Both the position numbers and the translations under genes were made by a program. Of a DNA stretch of 64,000 nt, positions 21,748 to 35,224 are shown piece by piece. Every line of letters starts with the position of its first letter. The stretch's first letter is position 1. The notes beneath the pieces were generated by a model. The model saw only the letters and a list, made by a program, of their open reading frames with translations, ran no database searches and was not told the origin of the DNA. Source of the DNA: Skeletonema tropicum (Eukaryota; Bacillariophyta; Thalassiosirophyceae; Thalassiosirales; Thalassiosiraceae); contig CM074149.1 in assembly GCA_037178625.1 (NCBI GenBank), forward strand, positions 930,001-994,000, read 5' to 3'.

Positions 21748-22651
21748 TCGAGATCGGGATATTGTAGCTGTTGAAGGTTGTTGGCAATGTCAATGTTGGT
21801 CGTTGAACCAAAAGAATCGGCCTATTATTAATGATTGCGGAAAGTTACGGGCGGGAGGCAAAAGGCGGTGAAGGGCTGGTTAAAGGTTAAAGGCGGAGAA
21901 TGACTGTCTGATAAACCGTTAAAAGTAGCACGGCACGCTATGATTACGTAATATACAGACTAATCAGTACTACTGCGATAACATCAACTAAAATATAATT
22001 ACATGGTACAAGTACAATACAAAGACAAGGATAAAGATTGGTGAGAAGTGAGAAGTGAGAAGTGAGTGATCGTATAAGAGAATGAGAAGTTCCGTGATAC
22101 GCGAAATGGTAAAGGATGTGAATCATGTAAACAGGTCGGGGGATGAAATGTGTGGTTTTCTGGCATAGGTACCTAGGCTTATTTGCACCTCGATTTTCAA
22201 TTCAAAGCCAAAGCGACATGTTACTTACATAAACAAGGATGTGGTTGGTGGATGGTGAGTGGTGAGTGGTCATAGAGAATGAGACGCTCCTAAGTAAACG
22301 TCTCGTCACTCGTCAGCACCACTTCCGGCACTCAGCCTATGAATGTTAGGGTTAAAAATGGGGTTAGGAACGAGAAAAGTCTTCGTTCGAATTTGAACCT
22401 CTCTCGAAACTCTTGTGCGTGTCTTCGGCGGTCAACCTCTGTCGGAACCGGAATGGCCCTTTAGGTTTAGGCCTTTATTTCAGCATTGCAGCACTTCTCC
22501 AATAAATCCAAGTTCAGTACACAAGACCTCCAATCAACTCAAACACAAACACGCTCATAAAACAAGAGGCACCACAAATTGTCACAAACTAGCATCCATA
22601 TCCATTCCCATCTCCATTCAAATTCAAGTACAAGCAACACCACACCTCAAC
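21748..22651. other. Intergenic, divergent promoter region
   Basis: Lies between the minus-strand Patched-like gene and a plus-strand gene, so it should hold both promoters. A short tandem GTGAGAA repeat (about 22040-22065) and a GGTGAGT doublet near 22255 are visible. No gene recognised. Confidence 0.4.
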
Positions 22652-23612
22652 ATGTTCCAGTTCAAGAATTCGTCTCTCAAAGAGCAAGAGCAAGAAGATG
22701 CCGATCGCAATCGCCCCAGCGATCACAACACCAACACCACCATGAAAGATTCCGAGGGCATCGAGATTGAAGCTGCCGTTATCAATGTCAATGATGATGC
22801 TGCCGATGACCATGCTGACGGAGTCGATGAGGTCTCCTACATGAGCTCCAGCTCCAAGAAATCTAAGAATATAAGAAGAACAAGTATGCTGGACGAGCTG
22901 GAGTCATCAAGACCACACTCGGTGTCATCTGCTTGAGCGGTTTCATTGACTCGCGGTTGCCCTCGCCAAAGCCACCAACGGTAGCGCCTCTACCGAGTTG
23001 CAACTAGCAACAGCTAGCCATGAGCAAAGCAGCCTCCAAGTCGGGCAAGAGCAGGAGTTGCAAAGAATGATGAATTTAAAGTGTGTGTTCATCAGCCCCT
23101 TCCTCAGCATCTTCATCTTCAGCTTCGTCACTGCTATCATCGACCGCTCTGACGGACCATTTGACTTGCCCGACGAGAAGGACTTCTCGAAGGATTGGAA
23201 GAAGTACGTCCGCAATTCTGGGTTTTGGGGAAACATCTTCTATCTCATTCAATATGTCACGGTCTCTGTCGTGAACAGCTTTTATAGCCCTCTTCCTACA
23301 CGTGCATTAAATGCTGGTGTCTTCGCACCTGCTACACGTGCATCGGATCACATTTCAGGCGTCGCCACTGCTTATCAATGGCTTGTAGGTATTGACTTAG
23401 AAGGGATTGTGAATTGGGTTGACAACAACGCCCCTAGCCCTGCATGCGATAATGCGTTTACCAGTATTGGAGCTCTTTTTGCGGGGGTTGTGTGTACAGA
23501 TGAAATCGTGGTCTATCGTGACCAGTTTGCATCCTCCTTTGACGTTTGCTTAAACGATGATGACTGGGACTGGACAGCAGTTGAGTACTCCATCTTTGAT
23601 TCCATTTTTTAG
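22652..23612 (+). pseudogene. Membrane protein gene with two frameshifts
   Basis: The ATG at 22652 opens an acidic N-terminal region (KDSEGIEIEAAVINVNDDAA). Near 22876 the protein continues in a second frame (NKYAGRAGVIKTTLGVICLS), the first membrane-like segment, and near 22958 in a third (AVALAKATNGSASTELQLAT), which runs to the stop at 23612 through a second hydrophobic segment (CVFISPFLSIFIFSFVTAII). Sensible protein in all three frames points to indels rather than chance. Recent decay or sequencing error are equally possible. No family recognised. Confidence 0.5.
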
Positions 23613-24732
<1,120 letters not shown>

Positions 24733-25404
24733 CTGAGGCCACCTGAAATTGCCTATGCCGTGAACTGCTGCGCTAGGTACATGTTCTGCCCTAAGCGTTC
24801 TCATGAACTGGCTCTCAAGCAGATTGGTCGCTATCTTCGCAAGACAAGAAACAAAGGTTTGATTCTTGAACCTACTGCAAATGTTTTGGAAATCAATGCC
24901 TATCCTGATGCTGATTTTGCTGGTATGTATGGTGTTGAGCGTGCGGATGATCCTGCATGTGTCAAGAGCAGAACTGGTTTTGTTATTACAGTCGCGAACT
25001 GTCCTGTACTGTGGAAGTCTTCACTCCAAACTAAGACTGCTTTGTCTACAATGGAAGCTGAGATTTCTGCTTTGGCTCACTGTTGTCGCAAGCTGTTCCC
25101 TATCATGGATTTGGCTTCACATCTGGCTGAATATTACGAGTTGGATTCTGCTACTACAAAGATGAATGTTACTGTCCACGAGGACAATAGCTCGGCGCTG
25201 ATCTTTGCCAAGCTTATTCCTCCTGAATACACACCTCGGTCGAAGTTCTTTCACTTGGAGACGGTTTGGTTCCGCGAAGAAATTGTGAAGCGTGGGATTC
25301 AGTTGGTCAAGATTGTTACGAAAGAGCAGATTGGTGATATCTTTACAAAAGGTCTTACGAGGGTTCCCTTTGAGTATCTTCGCTACAAATTGTGTGGGTG
25401 GTGA
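24733..25404 (+). pseudogene. 5'-truncated Ty1/copia fragment (RNase H end)
   Basis: The frame opens with the end of the copia RT (PPEIAYAVNCCARYM), then RNase H: DADFAGMYG, KSRTGFVITVANCPVLWKSS, LSTMEAEISAL and VHEDNSSALIFA carry the acidic metal-binding residues. It stops at 25404. A purine tract (GAGAAGGAG) ends at 25478 and an LTR-like TGTTGAGG begins at 25479. Everything upstream of the RT tail is missing, so it is a dead fragment of an element distinct from the minus-strand copia next to it. Confidence 0.85.
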
Positions 25405-25478
25405 CACCCTTTGATGTTTATTGATGTTGCGAGTCAGTGGCATGGTTCGATGCTTACTGTTACTGATTCGAGAAGGAG

Positions 25479-25547
25479 TGTTGAGGTTGCCTAGTTGTGA
25501 CTCTCTATTGAGATGAAAGCATCTACTATGCTTACAAACTACTGTAA
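25479..25547 (+). repeat. Start of a 3' LTR, truncated
   Basis: Begins TGTTGAGG just after a purine tract behind the copia fragment, as a 3' LTR should. It ends where the opposite-strand copia sequence begins; the junction is placed to within a few bases only. Confidence 0.45.
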
Positions 25548-26857
25548 CTAATGTCGTGCGTAGAGTTTTCTACGATACAACAAATGAGATGCTTGGACTT
25601 CGCCATTGTCATCTTGGGAGGTTGGATCGTGATACTCGTTCGCACGTGCTTCATGTGGTCTGGCTGTCGTAGACAGAAAAGAGGGCAGGGGGCGTCCCCG
25701 CAAGTATCCCCCAGCACTATTTTCAACACACCCTCTCAGATCACGTGGAGCCTTTGCTCGAGGTAAAAGTCTTGGAGAGTTGTTGCAATGAAGGTAAATA
25801 GCTCGGACTCGTTGATGGTGCTTTGCATCATGATGTTTGCTCAGATAATCTGCTAAATTCTCTAGTCCGGGGTACCATAATACTTTGAAATGTCCATTGT
25901 CTACTTGGTCGCATGCATAAAAATATCTCATTTCCATCGACCTTGCTCTATGCCGTTTTACTGTACCATTTACGATGCCTGTTGTTGTTTTGTTATCACA
26001 ATGTATAGGAGTTGGTGGCTGGGGATGTCCAAGTTCTTCTAACGTGAGTCGGAAAATCTTTGCTTCTTTCATATTGAGGAACAATGCCCCAAGTTCTGCT
26101 TCGGCTGCACTTGCTGCGACAAAAGGGAGGATGGTGCATAAATTGTGGAAGGCTCCGTTGAGTTTGATTGGTTTGTCGTCTTTCGGAATGGAACCTAGAA
26201 AAAAGTATCCTGAAGCTCTGCTACGGCCCTTCGAGACCGATAAGTAAGATGCATCGGGGTGAACATTGAGTATCATATCTGATGCATAATATCTAACAGT
26301 CGCATCTGGATGTGTGGCAAGATAGTCTAACAAGTGATTGGCCAGTCGTGTAGTATTCTGCGTAGGATTGGCTTGTTGGCTTCCGATGTCATTTAGGGCG
26401 GTTAATGTTGTCATATCGACCGCTCTTCCGTAGTATAGGATGCTGCCTACTTTCTGCTGAATAACTTTCTTCTCTTCCGCCGTTGCTGCTGGAGATGTGT
26501 CGAATGGATCTGGTTCTTGTGCTGCCTTGCCGAACTTTCTTGGTGGGATTGGAAATGGGGAGTGTTGTGGCTTCGTCGGATGAGGATGGTTGTATTTGTG
26601 CAACGTCTTCTTGACGTAGCCTGGCATAGAACAATCGACATAACCTTCTGCGTAGTTCCAATCTAATGTAACCCCGCAGTATAATGCACCGTCCCAATCT
26701 TCACTCACTGTGAAGTCTTTTTTCAATGATTTAATCAGATAATCTGCATGCTCTTTGCCCGTATATTTTACACCAAAATCGTCAACTACCAATGTGAATT
26801 GGATTGGTCGAGTAATGTGTTTCCAGAGGCCCGGTGTCCGGTGTATGAGGGCATTCA
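25548..26857 (-). CDS. copia RT C-terminal part and RNase H
   Basis: Starts at a frame break inside RT. It carries the RT catalytic motif as FTLVVDDFGVKY and RNase H with HPDASYLSVSK, SAAEAELGALF and IHCDNKTTTGI, and ends after NLADYLSKHH. The break is caused by a 7-bp tandem duplication (ACACCGG twice on the minus strand, near 26848), after which the frame resumes with GLWKHITRPIQF. Confidence 0.85.
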
Positions 26858-28459
26858 AAGAATCCCGCTGGTCCTAACTTCTGCTTCAAGTATTCGTTGG
26901 CTAACTTGCCACTTTGGGGCAATCCATAGATAGACCGTCTGATTTCCAAGTATACAAATCCATTTTTCGCCTTATTCTTCAAATTGTATTGCTCAACTAT
27001 GTGCGCTGGGAAGGTATCCAATGGCATCTTCATGTATTCGTATCGATCCATCGGTGCGCAGAGGTAAAAGTTTTTGATATCAAGGCACATGTAACGTGCT
27101 CCAGGTGAACTAAGGACGCTGTTCCATAGAAGTTTGGTTGTTGTGAGGTCAGCTGTCTTCGTATAGAGCTCTCCTGGGTAATCTATCAAATTTCCTCCTG
27201 CTGTGATTCGTACTCGGTTCGGGTCTTCCTTCTGCGGACGGTAATCTACCACTATACGTCCGTATGTCACTGTCCGATCGGACGGTATATTAGGGATATC
27301 CTTCCTATCCATGACTACCAATGTCGAGTTTCCTTTGGTGCCAGTTCTCTTATCACCTTGGGCCAAACTACCAAATTCTTTACCAAAGCCCGTCTGCCAC
27401 GTATATCCAAGTTCTTTATCCTTTGCTAGTTTGTGGTATTTCGTGATGATTTCGCCCGTGGTTGGATGGATCACGGGGGCACAAAATTCTGCCAAATCGT
27501 GCTCTTTCGCCCATGCTGGAAGTCGCAAGTTCTTTGGAGTGAAATGTGCATATTTCGTTCGTCTATCGTCGGTTGCATTTGCAATAAGCGAGTACAATGC
27601 TTCTTGTGAGATGATACGTGGGGACTTGGTTCGAGGTGGTGGTTCATACGGTGTTTCTGGTTCCTCGAAAATGACTGGTTCTGATATTGTATTTGGAGTT
27701 TGTTGTTGTTGTTGCGGAATGATGGGTTCTTGCTGCTTCACCTGTAATATTTCTGACACTTTGCGCTTTATTCTTTTGGAACGTCTATGGGATGTTGGTG
27801 TGGTACGTGTTGATTTCCTTGGCCTGTTATACCACTCTTGAGACGATGTGTACTCACCCTCTGAAGTTGCTTGTTCACCCTCTGTTGACTGCTTTTCAAC
27901 CTCGGAAGTTGTTGATTCACCCTCTGTTGTCTGCCTTCCACTCTCTGAAACTGTCGTTTGAATTACTGGTAGACGTCCTGGCGTATTTCGACGAGTTTGA
28001 CGAAGATGCACCCTCGGAGCTTGTCGAATGGCTTTAGGTGCTGTCGGTGTGACTGACGTAGGTTCAAGGTAGGGTGTATCCGTAGGCAATGCTTCTGTCT
28101 CTCCTTTGAAGATCCGTGATAACTTTTCCAATGCATCTATATGCCGACTCGAGGCATTAGTACCTTTGTTCCGAAGTTTTCGCACTTGGGCTATAAGGCG
28201 AGTAGCCAAGTTCTTGGCTGAATCCATAGGGCTTTCCTGCGGTAGTTGGCAATGTTGAGGGTATAGATTGTATTGCCCTGATATTCTAGTACCGCCTGTT
28301 GATGGTACGTAAAAAGTTAGACATCGATAATGGTTCTTCGCAGGACCAACATACCATGCATCAATAGCCCGTGGGCCCCATGAAGTTCTTATTTCCGGTG
28401 GGTTGAATATTGTGGCTCTCGTCCCTGGTGGAGCGAGCGGATGTTTATTAAAGTCATGT
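26850..28459 (-). CDS. copia integrase-RT linker and RT N-terminal part
   Basis: Continues from integrase across the 28460-30521 insertion. It contains a Ser/Thr/Glu repeat linker (several TEGE/TSEGE units), the pre-RT basic stretch (HRRSKRIKRK) and RT: GRIVVDYRPQKED, RYMCLDIKNFYLCAPMDRYE (first catalytic Asp) and RRSIYGLPQSGKLANEYL. It is cut by the 7-bp duplication at its end. Confidence 0.85.
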
Positions 28460-30521
28460 TAGGGGGGCATTTCATAAAAAGGGTTAGATAGAGGTTAAAA
28501 TGTAGTACTAATTCCAATGTTCATTTGATTACCGGAGACGTTTCGAAGCGGTTCTTAAATTTTTTTGAGGAGGTGTACGGACAGACCAAAACTCCATCAC
28601 CTTCGACAAAGTTGTCGATGGCTTGCTCATCGGGATTAATCCTGCTGGTGTTGTGGTCAAGAAGCATTGAATTATACTAGCTTTTCAAAAGAAAACCAGA
28701 CCGTAGTGACATCCCAAATACACTGTGGGATGTCACTGCGGTGGCCGATTTTCGAAAATTCCCCGAACGGACGAGAAATTTTAGACCAGAACAACCATCA
28801 CCATGATGAAAATTGTGCTGCCCGGAATGATCGTCCTCTAGCACCAATACGATCGCCACCCCTCCCATATTAAACTGATCTGATCCCCTCTATTGGTTGT
28901 TTACAACGTTGTTGTCCGTTTCTGGATTCAGAATCGCCCCAGAACTCAATAAATAACACTCCAGGCATGTGTTGACATCGGTCGGTCGGCACAACATTTC
29001 GGGGGAAGAATTCAATTATTGGAACGTAAATTATGCACAAAGCAATCAACTTCACATCATCCGCCTCCTTTAGGCTATATACGTCGGTTGTTATGCGGTT
29101 TGTGGATGATATTGCATAGAGCGGACACGATATTGGAGTATCTCTCACGAATTTATTCCACAAAGAATTGCCCAAAACGTGCATTATTCGACAATCTAGT
29201 GAAGAGCGGTGGATGATACCCAAATGAGCCGCATCTACTGTTAGTATGAGCTATGGTGGGTGTCTGGTTCAGTTGGTAATGTACGAAATTGATGATTACC
29301 GTGGCATCAGCTCTTTATACATTACGGGCGCAATCATAAAAATCCATCAATTTTCGTGCGGCATTTTTCGTTTCGCAGGCACGAACTACATCCATCGGTT
29401 CTCAATGCCCAAAACAGCTTTGTATATACCATGGCTAGAGGGGGGCGGCTTTGTATTGTTGTTCTATCAGAAGAGGAGGAGAAATACGCAATCCTACCCT
29501 CTTCACTAGCGCGGATGAGAACTCAACGCATGCTGACAGATCCGTGTACTTTGGGATTGTTACGGATAACTCAACCTCATTCCACCACATGGCATCCTTC
29601 TATAGGTTATATGAAGTGATGTGAAGCAGTTTCTTACGGTGTGTAGTCTATGATGTAAGAGACATAGCCCCATAACACAAAAATTCGATTATTTTGGAGA
29701 GCTAAATTTGACACCTAAATTTGCAAATATTAAGAGGGACAATCAATACGTGTGACATAGATCCGCGCAAACAATGCCTCTATATATACGTCGAGAGTAG
29801 TTGCCGTTCTATTCGGTATTAATAATCATCCCGTCATGCTATTGCAGAATATACGAGCGAAAATTCATGAGAGTCGATTCGGATGTCATGCTTCGCTCAC
29901 GGAATATATCACTGCTATGAAGACCAGAACGGGCACTCCAGCCTTTGCGAATGCACCTTATATATCAATAGAAAGAGATTGTGTGCTGACTTGGGTTTAT
30001 TACGTCTCAAGTGGGATGATATGCTCCATCTTCATGGTGATGACATGATATTGTGGCCACTTGCCAGCTCATTCTACATGATTACAGTGCAGGAACATGA
30101 ATGAATAGCCCAAAATTTTATCAAATATCATTGCATATACACTGGTACATGAGTTCCGCATATAGTTTACATCATGAGATGAGTATTATCTTTGGTTAGC
30201 GACGATATAGGGGCAAAGATACCATGGTTAGAGCCATTTTTGGTCTAATGAGATCTGATGATAGATGGCGCCATTATTTTCATAACCGGTTGGTATCCTC
30301 CTACGAAGCCATATCTAATTCCAACATGAGGAATGTAAATGTTCAATACCAGATGAGTGATTTTCTTGTAATTGTATCTATTGATATCTTCGACCATGGT
30401 GGTGCTATGAACATAATTCTTCATATAAATCACTTCTAATACCCTCAGGTATGCATATAATCAATTGGTCGATGTTTTTTGGCACCATCAAAATTTCAGA
30501 AAGTTATGAAATGCCCCCCTA
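28460..30521. mobile_element. 2.06-kb TIR DNA element without transposase
   Basis: Perfect 18-bp terminal inverted repeats (TAGGGGGGCATTTCATAA and its complement) lie between 7-bp target duplications GTCATGT (28453-28459 and 30522-30528). The copia ORF reads straight through when it is removed. No transposase is visible; the longest frame is under 120 codons. A short tract near 28575-28665 reads as a protein tail (ITFDKVVDGLLIGINPAG, then stop) and may be a captured gene piece. A hairpin with arms AGTGACATCCCA/TGGGATGTCACT lies around 28705-28738. Non-autonomous; superfamily not settled. Confidence 0.8.
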
Positions 30522-31543
30522 GTCATGTGTTCCTTCCAACACATGATACGCTGACAATTTTGGATACACTCTGGAAGTCCGCATCATATTCAATGTATCC
30601 GTAGCTTGTTCTATCATATGAGGCCATAATTGCAGTGGGAAGTTCCGATCTCCAATGCATAATCCGGCGATAAAATGATTTTTCCAAGTTTGGATTGCTC
30701 TTTCACTTGCATTCGCTCGATGGTTGTAACTTTCAACTAATTGGAATGCTATCTTTTTCTTCGACAGATACGCTTTGATTGCTTTTGATGCGACATTGTC
30801 GATGATGTTGTAGACCGGTTTGAATCCTCTTTCTGCTAAATAGTCGATATTCTTTTCAAATGCTTCGACCATGGAGTCATCCGTCGTGTCCTTAATCGGT
30901 GTTGCTAAGATGCTATTGCTTGTCCAATCGTATACGATGAATACTACCTGACATCCGTCTAAACTTCTGATTGGGAATTTGCCCGTGGGATCGACATACA
31001 TCGTTCCTTCTTTCTTATTCCAACATCCTAACTTGAAAAACAAATGATTCATCTTCTCTTCTACTCGTTTCGGCCGCATATCTTCTTCATACTCTCTCTT
31101 TTCCTTCATTTCGTCTATTTTCTCTTTCAGTTTCTGTTGCGTGCTTCTTACTCCTTTGGGTTGTCGTTTCATATGCCCCTTATCTGTCGCCGGGCATTTA
31201 TCTGGAAGATACTTCTTTACCGCCGTCGCTGTCAAACCCGGCCATGTGGTGAGTTGGTTGTTTTCAATCGCTTTCAACAGAGTACTTTTGGGTGGACAAA
31301 ACAAGCATTGATGAAGATATTGAATAAGATGTTGTTTGGAAGTAATTGTGTAGGCATTTGCTGCAAGTTCAGCAGGAGGAGCTGGCGATTGGCTATTGGT
31401 GGGACCGAGCGGTAGAACCCATAATCCTGTCGATGGTTCACGTTGGCCTATCCATACAATTTTTCCATCATAATGAACTTTGCATTCTCCCTTGTCATAT
31501 GTCACGTTACAGCCTGCATCACATAACATCTTGATTGATACCA
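30522..31543 (-). CDS. copia protease end and integrase
   Basis: Begins at the gypsy insertion point and ends at the TIR element. It carries the region after protease (EPSTGLWVLPLG), an N-terminal integrase part with the diatom-style phrase WPGLTATAVKKYLPDK and KGHMKRQPKGVRST, then the catalytic core: VYDWTSNSILA (Asp), YNIIDNVASKAI (Asp) and NHRANASERAIQTWKNHF (Glu). This DDE set is typical of retroviral-type integrases. Confidence 0.85.
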
Positions 31544-31548
31544 ATGAT

Positions 31549-31791
31549 TGTCACACCTACGTAGTGTCGGACATCAATCAAATTCATATTTATGTTATCT
31601 GGTTTCTCGTTTCTCAATATGTTTCGGAATGCTTTCTCGAGGCTGGTCTATCATGACATCGCCAATGAAAGCACAAGTTGAACCGAATCCAAAAACGTTG
31701 ATCGTTTCCTTTATATTTTAAGTCATAATAAGTCTTTTGTTATATCACCAAATATATTGATCAATAGCTCAATTGTTAGCAAGATTGGACA
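31549..31791 (+). repeat. gypsy 5' LTR
   Basis: 243 bp, TG...CA ends, identical by eye to 35225-35467. It abuts the left ATGAT target duplication. Confidence 0.92.
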
Positions 31792-31847
31792 CAGTATATA
31801 TACTCCCACATTAACAGCCAAACAAAGAAGAAAAATCTACGTTGAAA

Positions 31848-32670
31848 ATGAATTCCTACAAATCGAAAAATGCCTGGATCACTAGCTTTCCCATCGATCC
31901 TGAAACGCCGACCCTTTTGGGAATCAACATTCAACCTTCACCAATGTATTTGCCACCAGTTTGGAACAGGTGACGGGCTATGCTAATGCCCCAGCAGCTC
32001 TCGAGTATCATGTCAACAATGTTACCTCGGAGCCTTCGAGCGAGATTGATGTTCAACTTTCATGTTGCATCCGTAGGGACCGTGATCCGATTACAGTCTC
32101 TACCGCTCTACAAGCAAACATGAGCTTGAAACCTAGAGCGCAGCCAGCTTCAAGCCCTGCATCAATGCTCGACCGCATCGCATCAGACACTCAACTTCAT
32201 GATGATGAGTTCTTGAACGAGTTGTTCAATTGTCACTTTGCGGAGGATGCACTAGATGCATTGATCAACACCATCCCAATAACAAACGAAACAGTCGCCG
32301 TTGAGGCAACGATGGTGGACTGCCCAGAGTATCTTTTACTCGATCCAATCCCAGGCCAAAGCAATATTGAGCCTTGGGATTTCAACATCTTCCCTAATAC
32401 AGGAATTGAGTCTTATGACAATCAGATGGTCGAGTTAGGAGAGGCGCTCCAACTCCCATCCATTCCACATACGTGCAACAACATCGAGTTGGATACTGAA
32501 TTTGAATTTTGTAATGTTGAGGTTACTTACAAAGTTGATTCGAAAGGAGTCACAGTGCCCATGGCCACTGCGTATGCAATGGTCAAGTCGGTAAATGGAG
32601 TCAAGTGCAATCGATTCCTCAAGTGCCTATTTGACACGGGTGGTAGCGTTTCGATGGCCCATCTGCATGG
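31848..32670 (+). pseudogene. gypsy Gag/protease remnant
   Basis: A short ATG frame (31848-31973) breaks and a second frame continues from about 31961. It holds an acidic Gag-like region without a zinc knuckle and ends in a protease start, CLFDTGGSVSM, with the catalytic DTG. Right after this the frame passes directly into RT sequence, so the rest of protease and the RT N-terminus are deleted. Confidence 0.65.
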
Positions 32671-32673
32671 AAT

Positions 32674-33393
32674 CTACCATCGTTTATTATCCCTAAGAAG
32701 GATGGCAAGGTTCGTTTCATTGCAGATCTCCGTGAGCTGAACAAAGTCATTAAGCCGCGAGATTATACTCTTCCCATCATCCAAGATCTGATCCGAAAGC
32801 GTACTGGATTCCAGTTCATGACGAAGCTTGACTTGAGCATGATGTTCTATTCATTTGAATTGACGGACAGAGCAAAGGACCTCACCACAATCTCGACACC
32901 CTTCGGTCTTTTTCGTTGGACAAGAGCCCCGATGGGTCTCCGCAACTCCCCAGCATTCGCACAGTCGGTTATTGAAGAAGTGCTTCGGGATCTAGATGAA
33001 GTTGAAGTGTACATTGATGACATCGCGATATGGTCTAATTCTTGGGATGATCATGTACGCACCCTCCGCGAGGTGTTCAGGCGTCTTGAAGAGGCAGGGT
33101 TCTCTATTAACCCTCTAAAGTGCGAATTCGGTATTGCAGAGGGAGATTTTCTCGGTCATTGGGTCAGCAAGGACGGCATTCAACCATGGCAGAAGAAGGT
33201 ACAAGCGGTTCTTGACCTGCAAAGGCCTACCAACGCTAGCGAAGTACGAACCCTGGTGGGATTGATCAACTGGTACCGAGATTTCTGGCCACGTCGAAGC
33301 CATCTCCTCTCTCCGTTTACTCAGCTTATCCGAGGCATTCAGAAGAAGAAAGCGCCGATCGTTTGGACTCCAGAGAAGTTTTTCAGGAAGTGA
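32674..33393 (+). pseudogene. gypsy reverse transcriptase
   Basis: From PSFIIPKKDGKVRFIADLRE the RT core is complete: FMTKLDLSMMFYSFEL, FGLFRWTRAPMGLRNSPA, the catalytic VEVYIDDIAIWS and LVGLINWYRDFWP. The frame stops at 33393; RNase H resumes one frame over near 33377. Confidence 0.85.
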
Positions 33394-35222
33394 AGCAAGT
33401 TATTGCCAGTGATGCTTTGTGTGCCTACCCAAACCACAATGAGCCTTTTGAAGTCTACACGGACAGTTCTGATTATCAACTGGGAGCAGCCATACTCCAA
33501 GGCGGGCGCCCCATTGCGTATTACTCCAAAAGACTCTCGGCGGCACAATCTCGATACACCACCATGGAAAAGGAATTATTGGCCATCGTCAGCACCCTCA
33601 CGGAATATCGTACCATGCTCTTTGGAGCAAAGCTCAAGATTTTCACGGACCATCGCAACTTAACATTCTCCAACTTAAACAGTCAACGAGTCCTTCGGTG
33701 GCGGTGCTTCCTCGAGTCCTTCCATGCAGAGTGGTTCTACCACCCCGGCAAGCTCAATGTCTTAGCAGATGCGTACAGTCGTCTCCCCAAGTTTGATTTC
33801 TCGGGTGCCGAGAAGAGGCAGGATGAACTTTCCTCCACTCAAGTTCAATTCAATCCAGTTCCCCACGATGTTCCTCGAGTTGAAGACGAAGAGCCCAGTG
33901 TCTTTGAAGAACAACTAGCCGAATTGGCCAGTGATGATGAGTTCCCTTTAGCCCAAGTGCAACAGTTCATGAACCTTCCTTCTACCGTCCAGAATCCTTT
34001 GCGATATGAATGGCTTGCAGAAGAGCAGAGCCGCTGTCCTGCCCTTCAGCAGATGCTCACTACTTACCCAACGTTCTACCATTGTCGAACGTTTGGTCGC
34101 CATGACACGTCGTTGATTTGCTACAGCCCCACTCTTCAAGATGAATCCACTTTGAAGATAGTCCTCACGGACAATGCGGTAGACGCCGCTATTGAATACT
34201 TCCATCTCCTGTTGAATCATCCAGGAGCCAAGGCAGTTACTAATGCTCTCTCCAAGTTCTATCATCCTCAATTGGCAGCCCGGATCAATGCTTTCTCGTG
34301 CGATGTTTGCCAGCGTACAAAGATTGGTCAGCGAGGCTATGGCCACTTCCCTCCTCGTCAAGTACAAGATCTCAATCCATGGAAGCAATGCGACGTGGAC
34401 CTCGTTGGTCCATGGTATGTCAAGACGTCTGGTCGAAGTGGCAAAGCCTATGAGTTCTATGCACTGACAGCAATTGACCGTGCCACTGGTTTCCCAGATG
34501 CCATCATCATCAAGCGCAAGACTAGTGAGAATGTAGCTCGCAAGTTCAATGAATTATGGCTCTCAAGATACCCACGGCCTGAAGCTTGCGCTCATGATCA
34601 AGGCGGTGAATTTATCGGCCCTCAGTTCCAGCAGTTGTTGCATGATGCTGGTATTGCATCTGCTCCCTCGACAGCTCGCAACCCCCAGAGCAATGCGATC
34701 ATCGAACGCCTGCACCTTACAATGGGAAATTCCATTCGAGCCCGACTTGCCAATCAAGACCCCCGTACCTTGACCGAAGCTGAAGACCTCATGGGAACGA
34801 TTTTATCTGATACTTTTAGCCCTATCCGTATGACACCATCACAAGCTACTGGATATGCTCCCGCAGCATTGGCCTTTGGGCGCGATATGATCTTCAACCT
34901 TCCAGTCCAGCACGACATGAATGAGATCAACCTTCGCCGCCAACGCCGTGTCAACAAGGACATCAAGCGAATCAATTCCAAACGCTACAGCTACGATTAC
35001 CGCGTTGGGGAAGAAGTCATGAAGAAGGTCTTTGATCCTGCAAAACTCGACGACAAATGGAATGGTCCTTTCACTATCGCCCGTACCCATGTCAACGGCA
35101 ATGTTACTATCAAGCTCGACGATCACCTACAAGAGCGTCTCAACATCAGACGCATCAAGCCCTACAAGTCACCTACTCCTCAAGTCTTACAACAAATCGT
35201 TGCGCCCTCTGAGGAGGGGTAG
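33377..35222 (+). CDS. gypsy RNase H and integrase
   Basis: About 615 codons. RNase H: VYTDSSDYQLGAAI, YTTMEKELLAI and FTDHRNLTF. Integrase: an HHCC zinc motif (HLLLNHPGAK, then CDVCQRTK), the catalytic core (VDLVGPW, AHDQGGEFIG, NPQSNAIIERLH) and a C-terminal chromo-less tail (WNGPFTIARTHVNGNVTIKL). Intact in itself, but separated from RT by a frameshift. Confidence 0.88.
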
Positions 35223-35224
35223 AA

